From positions 1-18,796 of the forward strand of contig JASHUJ010000102.1 in assembly GCA_030040035.1 (NCBI GenBank): a stretch of 18,796 nt of DNA. Reading direction: 5' to 3'. Below the pieces are notes generated by a model. That model searched no databases, was not told where the DNA came from, and was given only the letters and a program-made list of their open reading frames with translations. The position numbers and the translations under genes were made by a program. Shown here piece after piece: positions 6,532 to 14,004 of this stretch (its first letter is position 1; the number at the start of each line of letters is the position of its first letter). The DNA comes from Thermoplasmata archaeon (GTDB taxonomy: Archaea > Thermoplasmatota > Thermoplasmata > Lutacidiplasmatales > UBA184).

Positions 6532-8865
6532 GTGAGGCGCGGGTGGATCAGTCGACTCTCGGCCTGGCCCGTCTATCGCTGGGTCCTGGTCTTGGGGGTA
6601 GCGTACTTCGCGGTCGCGCTCACCGGGACGTGGATCAACTTCCTCGAGCTCCACTTCAACGCGATCGGGACGTACGACCTCTCGGTCAACATGCAGTCCC
6701 TCTCGTCGACGATCCACGGAGGGAAGCCGTTCCCGTTCTACGAGGCCACCAACTGCGGGCGGAACGATCGCTGTTCGTACCTGTTGGTCCACCCCGTGCT
6801 GCTCGCCTACCCCGTCGCGGGGGTCTACGCGATCAGCCCCTCGTCGCTGACGCTCTTCGCCCTCCAGGACGCGGCCCTCGCGCTCGCCGCGTGGCCGCTC
6901 TTCGCGATCGCGCGTGAGCGGATGCGCTCCGAGCGCTGGGCCCTGATCGCCGCCGGGGTCTACCTCGCGTGGCTCCCGGCGTTCTCGGGGATCTTCAGCT
7001 TCCACTGGGAGGCGTTCATCCCGCTCGAGACGTTCACGTTCTTCTACCTGTGGCTCACCGGCCGCTACGTCTGGGCGATCCCGGTGATGGTCGTCGCGTT
7101 CGTCACGCTCGAGATCACTCCGGTCATCACGTTCTTCATCGGGATCTTCTTCCTGGTCCCGTTCATCCTCCCGGCCGCCGAGCTCGTCCGGACCCAGCTC
7201 GTAGGGTCACGTCGGTCGTACGGATCGGTCCGGGTGGGGCTGCGTCGGGTGTACCGGCGCGTCGGGTCCGCCGTCGCCCGCGATCGCCAGATCCGGGCCT
7301 CCCTGGGACTGCTGCTGGCCTCGGTCCTCGCCTACGTTCTGCTGCACGAGCTCGTCCGCCAGGGCGGCGGGCTTCTCGGGCTGCCCCCGCTGCCCGCGAA
7401 GTACAGCCTGTCGCTCGCGCAACCGGTCTACGCGGCGAACTTCACGTTCGCGAACTTCATCTCGAACTGGCCCCAGAAGGTCGTGTTCTGGCTCGTCATG
7501 TTCGGGACGCTCGCCCTGATCCCGTTCCTCGCGCCGCGCACGCTCGTGATCTCGGTCCCGTGGATCGCCTTCAGCTCGCTCGCGACCGCGAGCCTCTACC
7601 GGATGGGCAACCAGTACGCGTTCATCAGCGCGGCCGTCCTGTTCATCGGTTTCGCCTACGGCCTCGCCGAGCTCGAGCGCTGGGTGCACCGGGGGGAAGC
7701 TCGCGCGATCGGGACTCGGGCGGAGATCGCCACCTCGAGGACGGGGTCCACCTCGGTACCCGTCGCCCCGCGCCCCGCGGGTCGGCCCTCGGGCGCGAGC
7801 GTCACGGGCGCACCCCCGGCCCCGGACGACCCGCCCGAGATCCCGACGCCGGCTGCGCCCGTTCGAGCGAGGAATCGTCGACTTAGCGCCCGGCGTCGAT
7901 CCACGATCGTCGCGACCGTCGTGACCGGGATCATCGTCTTCAATCTCTTTCTGAACCCGCTGAATCCGCTGGCGGCGCCGCTCAAGACGCAGCGGCCGTT
8001 CGCCGAGCAGGCGAGCCTGGGTCTGGGCCCGTCGATCAACACGACCGGCTACCAGCAGCTCGAACGGCTGATCGGAGCGATCGGTCCGGACGCGATCGTC
8101 GGAGTCTCGCCCGAGCTGTTCCCGCTGCTCGCTAACGATCGCTACGCTTACCCGCTGCTGGCCGGGTTCAACGCCTCGTATCTCCCGTACGACGCGAACA
8201 CCAGCACGCAGTTCGTTCTGCTATCCGAGCACGGCGGCCACATTCCCTTGTTCCTTGGCAGTTCGTCGACGGGAATCTACAACACGACGTACTGGGGCGT
8301 CCGCGGCTGGGTCACCACGACGTACCTGGGACCGATCATCCTCTTCCAACGGAACTACACCGGTCCGCTCGAGACGTTCGGCCCGCCCCTCGCCCCGCTC
8401 AGCGGAGTGTTCGCCCCGACCGCGGGGCTCGAGCCGAGTCACGCGGGTCGGGTCGAATCACAGCGAGGGACGACCAGCGGGTACGTGATCTCGACCATCT
8501 ACGGAAAGCAACGACCCCGTCCGGGCAACGTCACGCCCGGGCAGGTCTTCCACACAACGCCCGTCAATCTCGGCCCCGGGTCCTACCACGTCACCGTTTC
8601 GCTCATGGGCAACGACACGGGCTACACCAAGCGTCCCCACGAGAACTCCACCGCGGTCACGATCCTCGCTCACGCGACGATCGACACGATCCTGGCCGTG
8701 AAGCTGAACGTCACGTGGTTCTCGCCGATCAACTGGACCGTGCTGTCGTTCAACGTCACGATCCCGTCCCCGGTGTTCAACTTCGAGATCACGGGGACGA
8801 ACAACCAGCGCTGGATGTTCTTCCGAGTGGAGTACGTCACCGTGACCCCGGTGAGCGATCCGTGA
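6532..8865 (+). CDS. DUF2079 GT-C-like integral membrane protein with extracytoplasmic C-terminal domain
   Basis: This 777-aa protein has the layout of DUF2079, a family related in fold to GT-C lipid-linked-sugar glycosyltransferases. About ten transmembrane helices lie within residues 14-465. The first extracytoplasmic loop carries a YDLSVNMQ motif (Asp49), matching the conserved acidic position of such enzymes. A VHPVLL motif before the third helix and FHWEAFIPLE near residue 160 are also typical of DUF2079. A Pro/Ala-rich insert (about 385-440) sits before the last helix. The C-terminal 300 residues are soluble, sequon-rich (NITT-type sites, NYTG, NVTW, NWTV, NVTI) and predicted to be outside, ending in a beta-sandwich-like part. 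Start is GTG at 6532. The stop overlaps the next gene's GTG start by 4 nt (GTGA), so the two products are likely made together. A role in sugar transfer at the cell surface is inferred from family; donor and acceptor are unknown. Confidence 0.85.
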   Translation: MRRGWISRLSAWPVYRWVLVLGVAYFAVALTGTWINFLELHFNAIGTYDLSVNMQSLSSTIHGGKPFPFYEATNCGRNDRCSYLLVHPVLLAYPVAGVYAISPSSLTLFALQDAALALAAWPLFAIARERMRSERWALIAAGVYLAWLPAFSGIFSFHWEAFIPLETFTFFYLWLTGRYVWAIPVMVVAFVTLEITPVITFFIGIFFLVPFILPAAELVRTQLVGSRRSYGSVRVGLRRVYRRVGSAVARDRQIRASLGLLLASVLAYVLLHELVRQGGGLLGLPPLPAKYSLSLAQPVYAANFTFANFISNWPQKVVFWLVMFGTLALIPFLAPRTLVISVPWIAFSSLATASLYRMGNQYAFISAAVLFIGFAYGLAELERWVHRGEARAIGTRAEIATSRTGSTSVPVAPRPAGRPSGASVTGAPPAPDDPPEIPTPAAPVRARNRRLSARRRSTIVATVVTGIIVFNLFLNPLNPLAAPLKTQRPFAEQASLGLGPSINTTGYQQLERLIGAIGPDAIVGVSPELFPLLANDRYAYPLLAGFNASYLPYDANTSTQFVLLSEHGGHIPLFLGSSSTGIYNTTYWGVRGWVTTTYLGPIILFQRNYTGPLETFGPPLAPLSGVFAPTAGLEPSHAGRVESQRGTTSGYVISTIYGKQRPRPGNVTPGQVFHTTPVNLGPGSYHVTVSLMGNDTGYTKRPHENSTAVTILAHATIDTILAVKLNVTWFSPINWTVLSFNVTIPSPVFNFEITGTNNQRWMFFRVEYVTVTPVSDP

Positions 8866-9650
8866 GCGCGACGGAGCACGCGGGTGCCGCGGATCAGCTC
8901 GACGTGGTCCTCGACTTCGATGGGACGCTGGTCGAACCGAACGTCGCGATCCTCCTGGTGGAGGAGTTCGCGCCGAACGGCCAGGCCGTCGCCCACGAGA
9001 TCGATCAGCTGCTCCATTCGGGACAGATCGGGCTCCGGGAGGCTTGGCAGCGCCAGGTCGCGCTCCTTCCGCTCGACCGGCTCCCCGAAATGGCCCGGTT
9101 CGCGCGCGATCGCGTACCGCTGCGGGCCGGCGCCCGGGAGTTCCTCGAGCTCGCGCAGCGTCACCGGGTGCCCGTCACGATCGTCTCCGGGGGCCTCGAA
9201 TTCTACATTCGCGAAGTGCTCGAGCGCGAGCATCTCCACCTCCCCGTCCGCTCCGATCACCTGGTCGTCGGACCCGACGGCCGGGGCGAGGTGACGCACC
9301 CGTACGGCCACCCGACGTGCCGCCTCTGCGGGATCTGCAAGGCCGGAATCGTCGACGGGACTCCGGACGGCCATCGCGTCGTGTTCGTCGCGGACGGCTC
9401 GACCGACCGTTACGGCGCACAGGCGGCGGACATCGTCTTCGCCCGGCGGCGCCTGCTCGAGTACTGCCGACGGGTCGGGATCCCCTGTTTTCCGTTCGAG
9501 GACTTCCGTCCCGTGACCGAGCAGTTCACGCGCTGGTTCGAGGCGGGCGCACCCCTGCCGCCCCCCCGGCGACGGGGGCTCGCCGACACGGCGTGCCCGA
9601 TCTCCCAACGACTCTGGTCCCTCGATCCGGTGGGCGCTCCTACGGAGTGA
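8862..9650 (+). CDS. HAD-superfamily phosphatase, MtnX / phosphoserine-phosphatase-like
   Basis: This 262-aa soluble hydrolase has all four HAD motifs. They are DFDGT (nucleophile Asp18, general acid Asp20), SGG (Ser109), a Lys in the CGICKAG segment, and VADGSTDR (Asp178, Asp182 for Mg2+). The Cys-rich HPTCRLCGICKAG stretch and the GLEFYIREVL helix after SGG resemble the MtnX family, which dephosphorylates hydroxy-ketomethylthiopentenyl phosphate in methionine salvage. The substrate cannot be read from sequence and phosphoserine phosphatase remains possible. A longer frame upstream exists, but the GTG at 8862 overlaps the DUF2079 stop as GTGA and the first conserved strand begins soon after, so I place the start there. 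Coupling to a GT-C-like protein hints at a phosphorylated sugar or lipid substrate, but that is context only. Confidence 0.85.
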   Translation: MSATEHAGAADQLDVVLDFDGTLVEPNVAILLVEEFAPNGQAVAHEIDQLLHSGQIGLREAWQRQVALLPLDRLPEMARFARDRVPLRAGAREFLELAQRHRVPVTIVSGGLEFYIREVLEREHLHLPVRSDHLVVGPDGRGEVTHPYGHPTCRLCGICKAGIVDGTPDGHRVVFVADGSTDRYGAQAADIVFARRRLLEYCRRVGIPCFPFEDFRPVTEQFTRWFEAGAPLPPPRRRGLADTACPISQRLWSLDPVGAPTE

Positions 9651-9695
9651 CCGGGGCCCTCCGCAGATCCCGTCCGGCCCAAAGAGGGGCTAAGA

Positions 9696-9703
9696 TTGAT
9701 ATA
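9696..9703 (+). promoter_or_regulatory. TATA box of the TrmB-family regulator gene
   Basis: TTGATATA is centred about 26 nt before about 9726, giving a transcript that starts within 4 nt of the ATG at 9730. The dyad motif at 9711-9727 fills the space between TATA box and start codon. Confidence 0.6.
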
Positions 9704-9710
9704 CGCCATC

Positions 9711-9727
9711 ATACGCATGCATACGTG
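9711..9727 (+). promoter_or_regulatory. Candidate operator at the TrmB-gene transcription start
   Basis: ATACGCATGCATACGTG contains ACGCAT-2-ATACGT, an inverted repeat with one mismatch. It matches the minus-strand site at 824-840 at 14 of 17 positions. ATACG also recurs at 9701, 9711 and 9721, a 10-bp (one helical turn) period. Lying over the predicted transcription start, it is well placed for negative autoregulation by the encoded protein. Confidence 0.5.
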
Positions 9728-9729
9728 CG

Positions 9730-10770
9730 ATGTACCAGTTCCGGAACCGGGACGAGTCGAACGGTCTCACTTCGGATGAGAAAGCGCGGGCCGACGGCAA
9801 CCCGCCCCCGCGCGGGGCCCAGCACACCTCGAGCGGCGCCCCGTTCGCGCGACCGGCCCCGGTCGATTCCGGCTTCTTCGCGGCGTCCGCCGCGTCGATC
9901 CCGGGCTCGTTCCTGGCCCCGCGGTCTTCCGTGACGCCGACGGTCCCGTCGGCCGCCGCCCGAGCGCCCCCGTCGGCCGAAGCGATGGTCGAAGGGTTCC
10001 GGCTGCTCGGGATGACGCCCCGGGAAGCCCGCGTCTACCTCGCCCTGCGGGACGCTTCGCGCGGCGCCCGGGAAGCGACCCAGCGGGCCGGGCTCCACCG
10101 CGCCACGGGCTACCGCGTCCTCCAGCGCCTGTTGGACCGCGGTCTCATCACGGGAGACGGCCGCAAACCCCAGCGCTACCGCGCTGTCGACCCGGCGATC
10201 CTCTTCCGACGCCTCGAGCTGTTCTACCGGGACGAGACCGAGATCCCGAACTTCCTCGCCGGCTCGTTCGGCTCGAAGGGGTCGGCGGACTCGATGTCCT
10301 ACGTGCCCGGCGATGGGATCGCTCCCTCCGTCCGAATCCTCGTCGCCGAGGGCCGGGCCCCCCACCCGGCCCTCCTCGAGCTCGGCCAGGCCAAGCACTC
10401 GCTCTCGGTCGTCGTTCGGCCGCTCGCGACGCCGGTCGCGTTCCGCGGGGCGCTCGCCCGCACGCTGGGCCGACTGGCCCGGGGCGGCGTGCAGATCCGC
10501 CTCGTGTGCGACGCGACGCCCGCCGACCACCGGTTCTGCAACGCGATGCAGCGCGAGGCGAAGGGCGCGCCGACGCCCATCCACGTGCGGCACTTCAGCC
10601 CGGTCGCTTCCAATTTCTTCTCGGTCGACCGACTGCGGATCATCCGACTCGCGACGTTGGGCGTTTCCAACCGCAAGCCACCGGTCGGCATCGCCATCGA
10701 TGACCTCACCAGCGTTCGCAGCCTCGTGAGCCGTTTCGAGGCGCTCTGGAGCGAAGCCCTCGCGGCCTAG
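9730..10770 (+). CDS. TrmB-family transcriptional regulator
   Basis: This 346-aa protein has three parts. An 80-residue Ala/Pro/Ser-rich N-terminal extension is probably disordered. A winged helix-turn-helix follows (about 85-160; LLGMTPREARVYLALRDAS, then HRATGYRVLQRLLDRGLI as recognition helix and a wing ending in RYRAVDP). The C-terminal effector-type domain has the phospholipase-D-like layout seen in TrmB proteins. The first wHTH half is a textbook TrmB domain. Members bind sugars or other metabolites and regulate transport and central metabolism in archaea, but the ligand cannot be read here. The gene is monocistronic, with a TATA box and leaderless ATG. The dyad at its promoter and at the beta-helix gene makes those two genes the best candidate targets. 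The long N-terminal tail is unusual for the family; internal starts exist, but the leaderless promoter geometry favours 9730. Confidence 0.88.
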   Translation: MYQFRNRDESNGLTSDEKARADGNPPPRGAQHTSSGAPFARPAPVDSGFFAASAASIPGSFLAPRSSVTPTVPSAAARAPPSAEAMVEGFRLLGMTPREARVYLALRDASRGAREATQRAGLHRATGYRVLQRLLDRGLITGDGRKPQRYRAVDPAILFRRLELFYRDETEIPNFLAGSFGSKGSADSMSYVPGDGIAPSVRILVAEGRAPHPALLELGQAKHSLSVVVRPLATPVAFRGALARTLGRLARGGVQIRLVCDATPADHRFCNAMQREAKGAPTPIHVRHFSPVASNFFSVDRLRIIRLATLGVSNRKPPVGIAIDDLTSVRSLVSRFEALWSEALAA

Positions 10771-10938
10771 CCCGGAGCCCCGGATCGGCTTCGCGCAGGA
10801 TCCCTGGGGTCGCGCGGAGCTGCTGGGACGGATCCGTACGAAGCGCGGCCGAACCGGTCGGGGAGTCTCGAAATCGGTGGGCGCTTCGGACGCGGACCGG
10901 TGCGCGACCTCGGCGGAGACCGCCGACAACCGGGGAAG

Positions 10939-10945
10939 GATTAAG
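10939..10945 (+). promoter_or_regulatory. TATA-like box of the GHMP kinase-GT2 unit
   Basis: GATTAAG in very GC-rich DNA is centred 27 nt before 10969, so transcription would begin at or next to the ATG at 10970. This geometry argues for 10970 over the upstream in-frame start at 10877. Confidence 0.5.
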
Positions 10946-10969
10946 GGGCCTCTCCCGGTATCGCGGGGG

Positions 10970-12019
10970 ATGCCGGTCATTCGCAGCAAGGCGCCCCTGC
11001 GAATCACCTTCGCCGGCGGGGGAACGGACGTCTCGCCGTACCCAGAGGAGCGGGGCGGGGCGGTCCTGAACTGCACGATCGACAAATTCGCCTACGCGAC
11101 GCTGGAGACCCAGCGGAACGGCAACGGCGGGGCGCTCGTCGAGTCGCTCGACTACAACGTCTCGGTCAACTACGAGAAGGGGACCGACCTCGTCTACAAC
11201 GGCGAGCTCGATCTCGTGAAGGCGACCCTGAAGGTCCTCTACCCTCCGCGCCCGAACGCGGCCGGCCGCGACGGGATCCGGCTCTTCCTTCACTCGGACG
11301 CGCCCGCGGGCGCCGGTCTCGGGGGCTCGTCGACGATGGCCGTCGCGCTCGTGGGCGCCTTCCAGCGCTACTTGCGAGAACCCTGGACGAACTACGAGAT
11401 GGCCGAGCTCGCCTACCGCATCGAGCGGGAGGAGCTCAGCATCCGGGGCGGCCGGCAGGACCAGTACGCCGCGGTCTTCGGGGGGTTCAACTTCATCGAG
11501 TTCTCGAAGTACCGGACGATCGTCAACCCGCTCAAGATCGCCCCCGAGGTGATGAACGAGCTCGCCTACCGGCTCCTGCTCTGCTACACCGGCATCGGCC
11601 ACTACTCCACCGACATCATCACGAGCCAGCAACTTCACTATGCGCAAGGGCGAGCGGAGACCGTCGAGGCGCTGGCCGCGACGAAGCAGCTCGCGATCGA
11701 CATGAAGAACGAGCTCCTCCGGGGGAACCTCGACGAGCTCGGCCGGCTCCTGGACGAGGGCTGGCAGTTCAAGAAGCGCTTCACCGAGGGGATCTCGAAC
11801 GAGCGGATCGACGCGCTCTACGCCCGCGCCCGCGAGGCGGGCGCCCTGGGCGGAAAGCTCCTCGGCGCCGGCGGCGGGGGGTACATCGTGCTCTTCTGCG
11901 ACTTTTCCCGTAAGGCGAAGGTGGCGAAGGCGGTGCTCGAGGCGGGCGGCCGCGTCGCGGACTTCTCGCTCGAGCCGAACGGCCTCCAGACGTGGTCCGT
12001 AAGACCTGCGGCGAGCTAG
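10970..12019 (+). CDS. GHMP-family sugar kinase, HddA (heptose-7-phosphate kinase)-like
   Basis: This 349-aa cytosolic ATP-dependent kinase is closest in pattern to D-glycero-D-manno-heptose-7-phosphate kinases. It opens with RSKAPLRITFAGGGTDVSPY, the characteristic substrate-binding start of that group. The ATP loop is PAGAGLGGSSTMA (about 112-124) and GHMP motif 3 is KLLGAGGGGY (about 296-305). RGGRQDQYAAVFGG carries the conserved Asp of the active site. In the known pathway the enzyme makes heptose 1,7-bisphosphate for nucleotide-activated heptose used in surface glycans. Here the actual sugar could differ (fucose or another GHMP substrate), since no other heptose genes are visible. It forms a unit with the following glycosyltransferase, whose GTG start shares one base with this gene's TAG stop. 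Confidence 0.85.
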   Translation: MPVIRSKAPLRITFAGGGTDVSPYPEERGGAVLNCTIDKFAYATLETQRNGNGGALVESLDYNVSVNYEKGTDLVYNGELDLVKATLKVLYPPRPNAAGRDGIRLFLHSDAPAGAGLGGSSTMAVALVGAFQRYLREPWTNYEMAELAYRIEREELSIRGGRQDQYAAVFGGFNFIEFSKYRTIVNPLKIAPEVMNELAYRLLLCYTGIGHYSTDIITSQQLHYAQGRAETVEALAATKQLAIDMKNELLRGNLDELGRLLDEGWQFKKRFTEGISNERIDALYARAREAGALGGKLLGAGGGGYIVLFCDFSRKAKVAKAVLEAGGRVADFSLEPNGLQTWSVRPAAS

Positions 12020-12843
12020 TGGGGGACGAGCCGACGATGCCGGAGCCCGATCCTCCTGCGGTCCCTGCCGACGCGGAGGCGCCAGAGCTCTCGATCGTTC
12101 TCGCGACCCTCAACGAGCGGCGGAACCTCCCCGAGGTCCTGGACCGGATCCGGCGCCAGCCGCTACCGACGTACGAGGTACTCGTCGTCGACGACGGGAG
12201 CCGCGACGGGACCCGAGAGTACGTGCGCGAGCTCGCCCGCACGGACGCGCGGATCCGTCTCCTGTGCCACGAAGGCAAGCAGACGACGCTGCGCGCCCAG
12301 TGCCAGGGAATCGAGGCCGCGCGCGGGAGATTCGTCGTCGTCATGGACTCCGATCTTCAGCATCCGCCCGAGCTGCTCGTCCCGATGCTGCAGTCGCTGC
12401 GCGGCGGATCGGCGCTGGTGATCGCCAGTCGGTACGCTGCCGGCGGTTCGGCCGGGCCCCGGACGGCCTTCCGGTGGACGGTCTCGCGTGGCGCGGAATG
12501 GCTCGCCCGCCTTCTGCTGGTATCGACGCGCGGCGTGCGCGACCCGATATCGGGCTACTTCGCCTTCCGCCGCGACATCTGGGTCCCTCTCCATCCGCTC
12601 TACCGCGGCTACAAGCTGCTCATCTTCGTGCTCGTGATGGCCGAGGGCGACCGGGTGACCGAGGTCGGCTACCAGTTCACCCCCCGGGTCGAAGGGGCGA
12701 GCAAGGTCGCGACCGGCCTCGCGTTCATCCGGATCTTTGCGATCGAGCTCGTCCTCGCGCGTCGCGTGCGTGCCGAAATCAGCGCGCAACCGGGACGGGG
12801 TCGGGCGGTCCGATCGACCGACGCCGAGGCAAAGGCGGCCTGA
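12019..12843 (+). CDS. Family 2 glycosyltransferase, dolichyl-phosphate mannosyltransferase (DPM1)-like
   Basis: The 274-aa product has a GT-A fold. It begins LSIVLATLNERRNLPEVLDR, followed by the nucleotide-binding VLVVDDGSRDGT and the metal-binding DSDLQHPPE (Asp110-x-Asp112). Downstream RDPISGYFAFRR and the FTPRVEGASKV segment are typical of DPM1-like enzymes, which transfer a sugar from a nucleotide donor to a polyprenyl phosphate at the inner membrane face. There is no GtrA-type membrane domain and no long C-terminal hydrophobic tail, only one amphipathic helix, so it is a short peripheral form. The start is either GTG 12019 (TAGTG overlap with the kinase stop) or ATG 12037; coupling favours the former. 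With the kinase it may activate and transfer a sugar for surface glycans. The donor is unknown. Confidence 0.87.
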   Translation: MGDEPTMPEPDPPAVPADAEAPELSIVLATLNERRNLPEVLDRIRRQPLPTYEVLVVDDGSRDGTREYVRELARTDARIRLLCHEGKQTTLRAQCQGIEAARGRFVVVMDSDLQHPPELLVPMLQSLRGGSALVIASRYAAGGSAGPRTAFRWTVSRGAEWLARLLLVSTRGVRDPISGYFAFRRDIWVPLHPLYRGYKLLIFVLVMAEGDRVTEVGYQFTPRVEGASKVATGLAFIRIFAIELVLARRVRAEISAQPGRGRAVRSTDAEAKAA

Positions 12844-12907
12844 CGCTCCCCGCGGGTCGGCGGGGCGCCCAGCCGGCGCCGCAAGGCTGATAAAGGCCGG
12901 GACCGCG

Positions 12908-12913
12908 TAATAA
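12908..12913 (+). promoter_or_regulatory. TATA box of the comA-wHTH gene
   Basis: TAATAA is centred about 26 nt before 12937, so the transcript would begin about 5 nt before the ATG at 12942. This supports 12942 over the GTG at 12933. Confidence 0.55.
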
Positions 12914-12941
12914 GGGCGATTCCTGCATTCGGGTGGTCGTA

Positions 12942-13943
12942 ATGGTGGCAGGTTCTGCATCCTCCCGGGGTAAGGCCGCGTTCTTTCCGGCCAACGCCCC
13001 GCGCATCAGCCGCCCGCGTCCGAACGGGATCACCTCGGTCCTCGACCGGTTGCGGACGCTGAATTCGGAGGAGCTCGAGTACCTCGCCCCGTACTTCGAT
13101 ATCGCGAAGATCGGCTGGGGCCTGCCGCTCCTGCTCTCGCGGGAACGCGTCCGGGAACGGGTGAAGCGCTACCACGACGTCGGGATCGAAGTCTCGACCG
13201 GCGGCACCCTGCTCGAGTACGCGGTCGTCCACAACCGCGTCGGCCAGATGCTCGACGAGGCACGCGAGCTCGGCTTCGACCTCATCGAGATCTCGAGCGG
13301 GATCATCGAGCTCTCCCGGGTCCAGATCGAGCGGCTCGCTGATCAGGTGCGGCAGCGCAACCTCGATTTCTTCATCGAGGTCGGGAAGAAGGACCCCCAG
13401 CACCAGCTCTCGCTCAAGGAGACCAACGCCCAGATCGCGCACGCGCGCACGCTGCGGCCCCGCCGCGTCATCATCGAGAGCCGGGAGTCCGGCCGCGGCG
13501 TCGGCATCTACGACACCGACGGCGCGATCAAATGGGATTGGGTGCGCTCGATCACGGCCGAGCACCCGCCCGAGTCGCTGCTGTTCGAGGCACCGCTGGA
13601 AGCCCAGCAGATCCAGCTCCTCCGGGAACTCGGGGCCGAGGCCAACCTCGGCAACGTTTCGCTCGCGTCCGTGGCCCCCCTCGCCACCGAACGCCTCGGC
13701 CTGCGGGGGGATACGTTCGGGTCGATCCGCCACTCGCGACCGGTCAAGGGACCGCCGGCGGCCAAGTTCCTGTTCTTCCTGCTCGAGACGTACCGCGGGC
13801 TGGATCAGACCCAACTCGCGCACATGTCCCGGCTTCCGCGGCGCACCGTGCAGAGCGCGCTCGAGTCCCTCCGGCGGCAAGGCCTCGTCCAGGAGGCGAT
13901 CTCCCTGCACGACTCGCGCCGGCGGGAGTACCGACTCTCGTAA
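12942..13943 (+). CDS. comA: Phosphosulfolactate synthase (ComA) domain fused to a C-terminal winged helix-turn-helix
   Basis: The 333-aa product is clearly ComA-like over residues 20-265. It contains RPRPNGITSVLDR, the IAKIGWGLPLLL strand, VSTGGTLLE, FDLIEISSGIIEL and the catalytic-site segment EVGKKDP (Lys149-Lys150). ComA adds sulfite to phosphoenolpyruvate to give (R)-phosphosulfolactate, the first step of coenzyme M or sulfolactate synthesis. The usual length is about 250 residues. Here about 60 more follow (272-333): FLFFLLETYRGLDQTQLAHM, then RLPRRTVQSALESLRRQGLV and a charged wing ending REYRLS, the layout of MarR/TrmB-type winged HTH domains. The frame is continuous with no sign of readthrough. 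The key residues look kept, so an active enzyme that also binds DNA, or a sensor using the barrel to bind ligand, are both possible. No comB, comC, comD or comE relatives are recognisable in the window. Confidence 0.88.
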   Translation: MVAGSASSRGKAAFFPANAPRISRPRPNGITSVLDRLRTLNSEELEYLAPYFDIAKIGWGLPLLLSRERVRERVKRYHDVGIEVSTGGTLLEYAVVHNRVGQMLDEARELGFDLIEISSGIIELSRVQIERLADQVRQRNLDFFIEVGKKDPQHQLSLKETNAQIAHARTLRPRRVIIESRESGRGVGIYDTDGAIKWDWVRSITAEHPPESLLFEAPLEAQQIQLLRELGAEANLGNVSLASVAPLATERLGLRGDTFGSIRHSRPVKGPPAAKFLFFLLETYRGLDQTQLAHMSRLPRRTVQSALESLRRQGLVQEAISLHDSRRREYRLS

Positions 13944-14004
13944 TCGGCGGGACCGTTCACCCGGCAACCCCTAAGCGGGGCCGGGCTCATTCCGGTGGTG
14001 GTCC

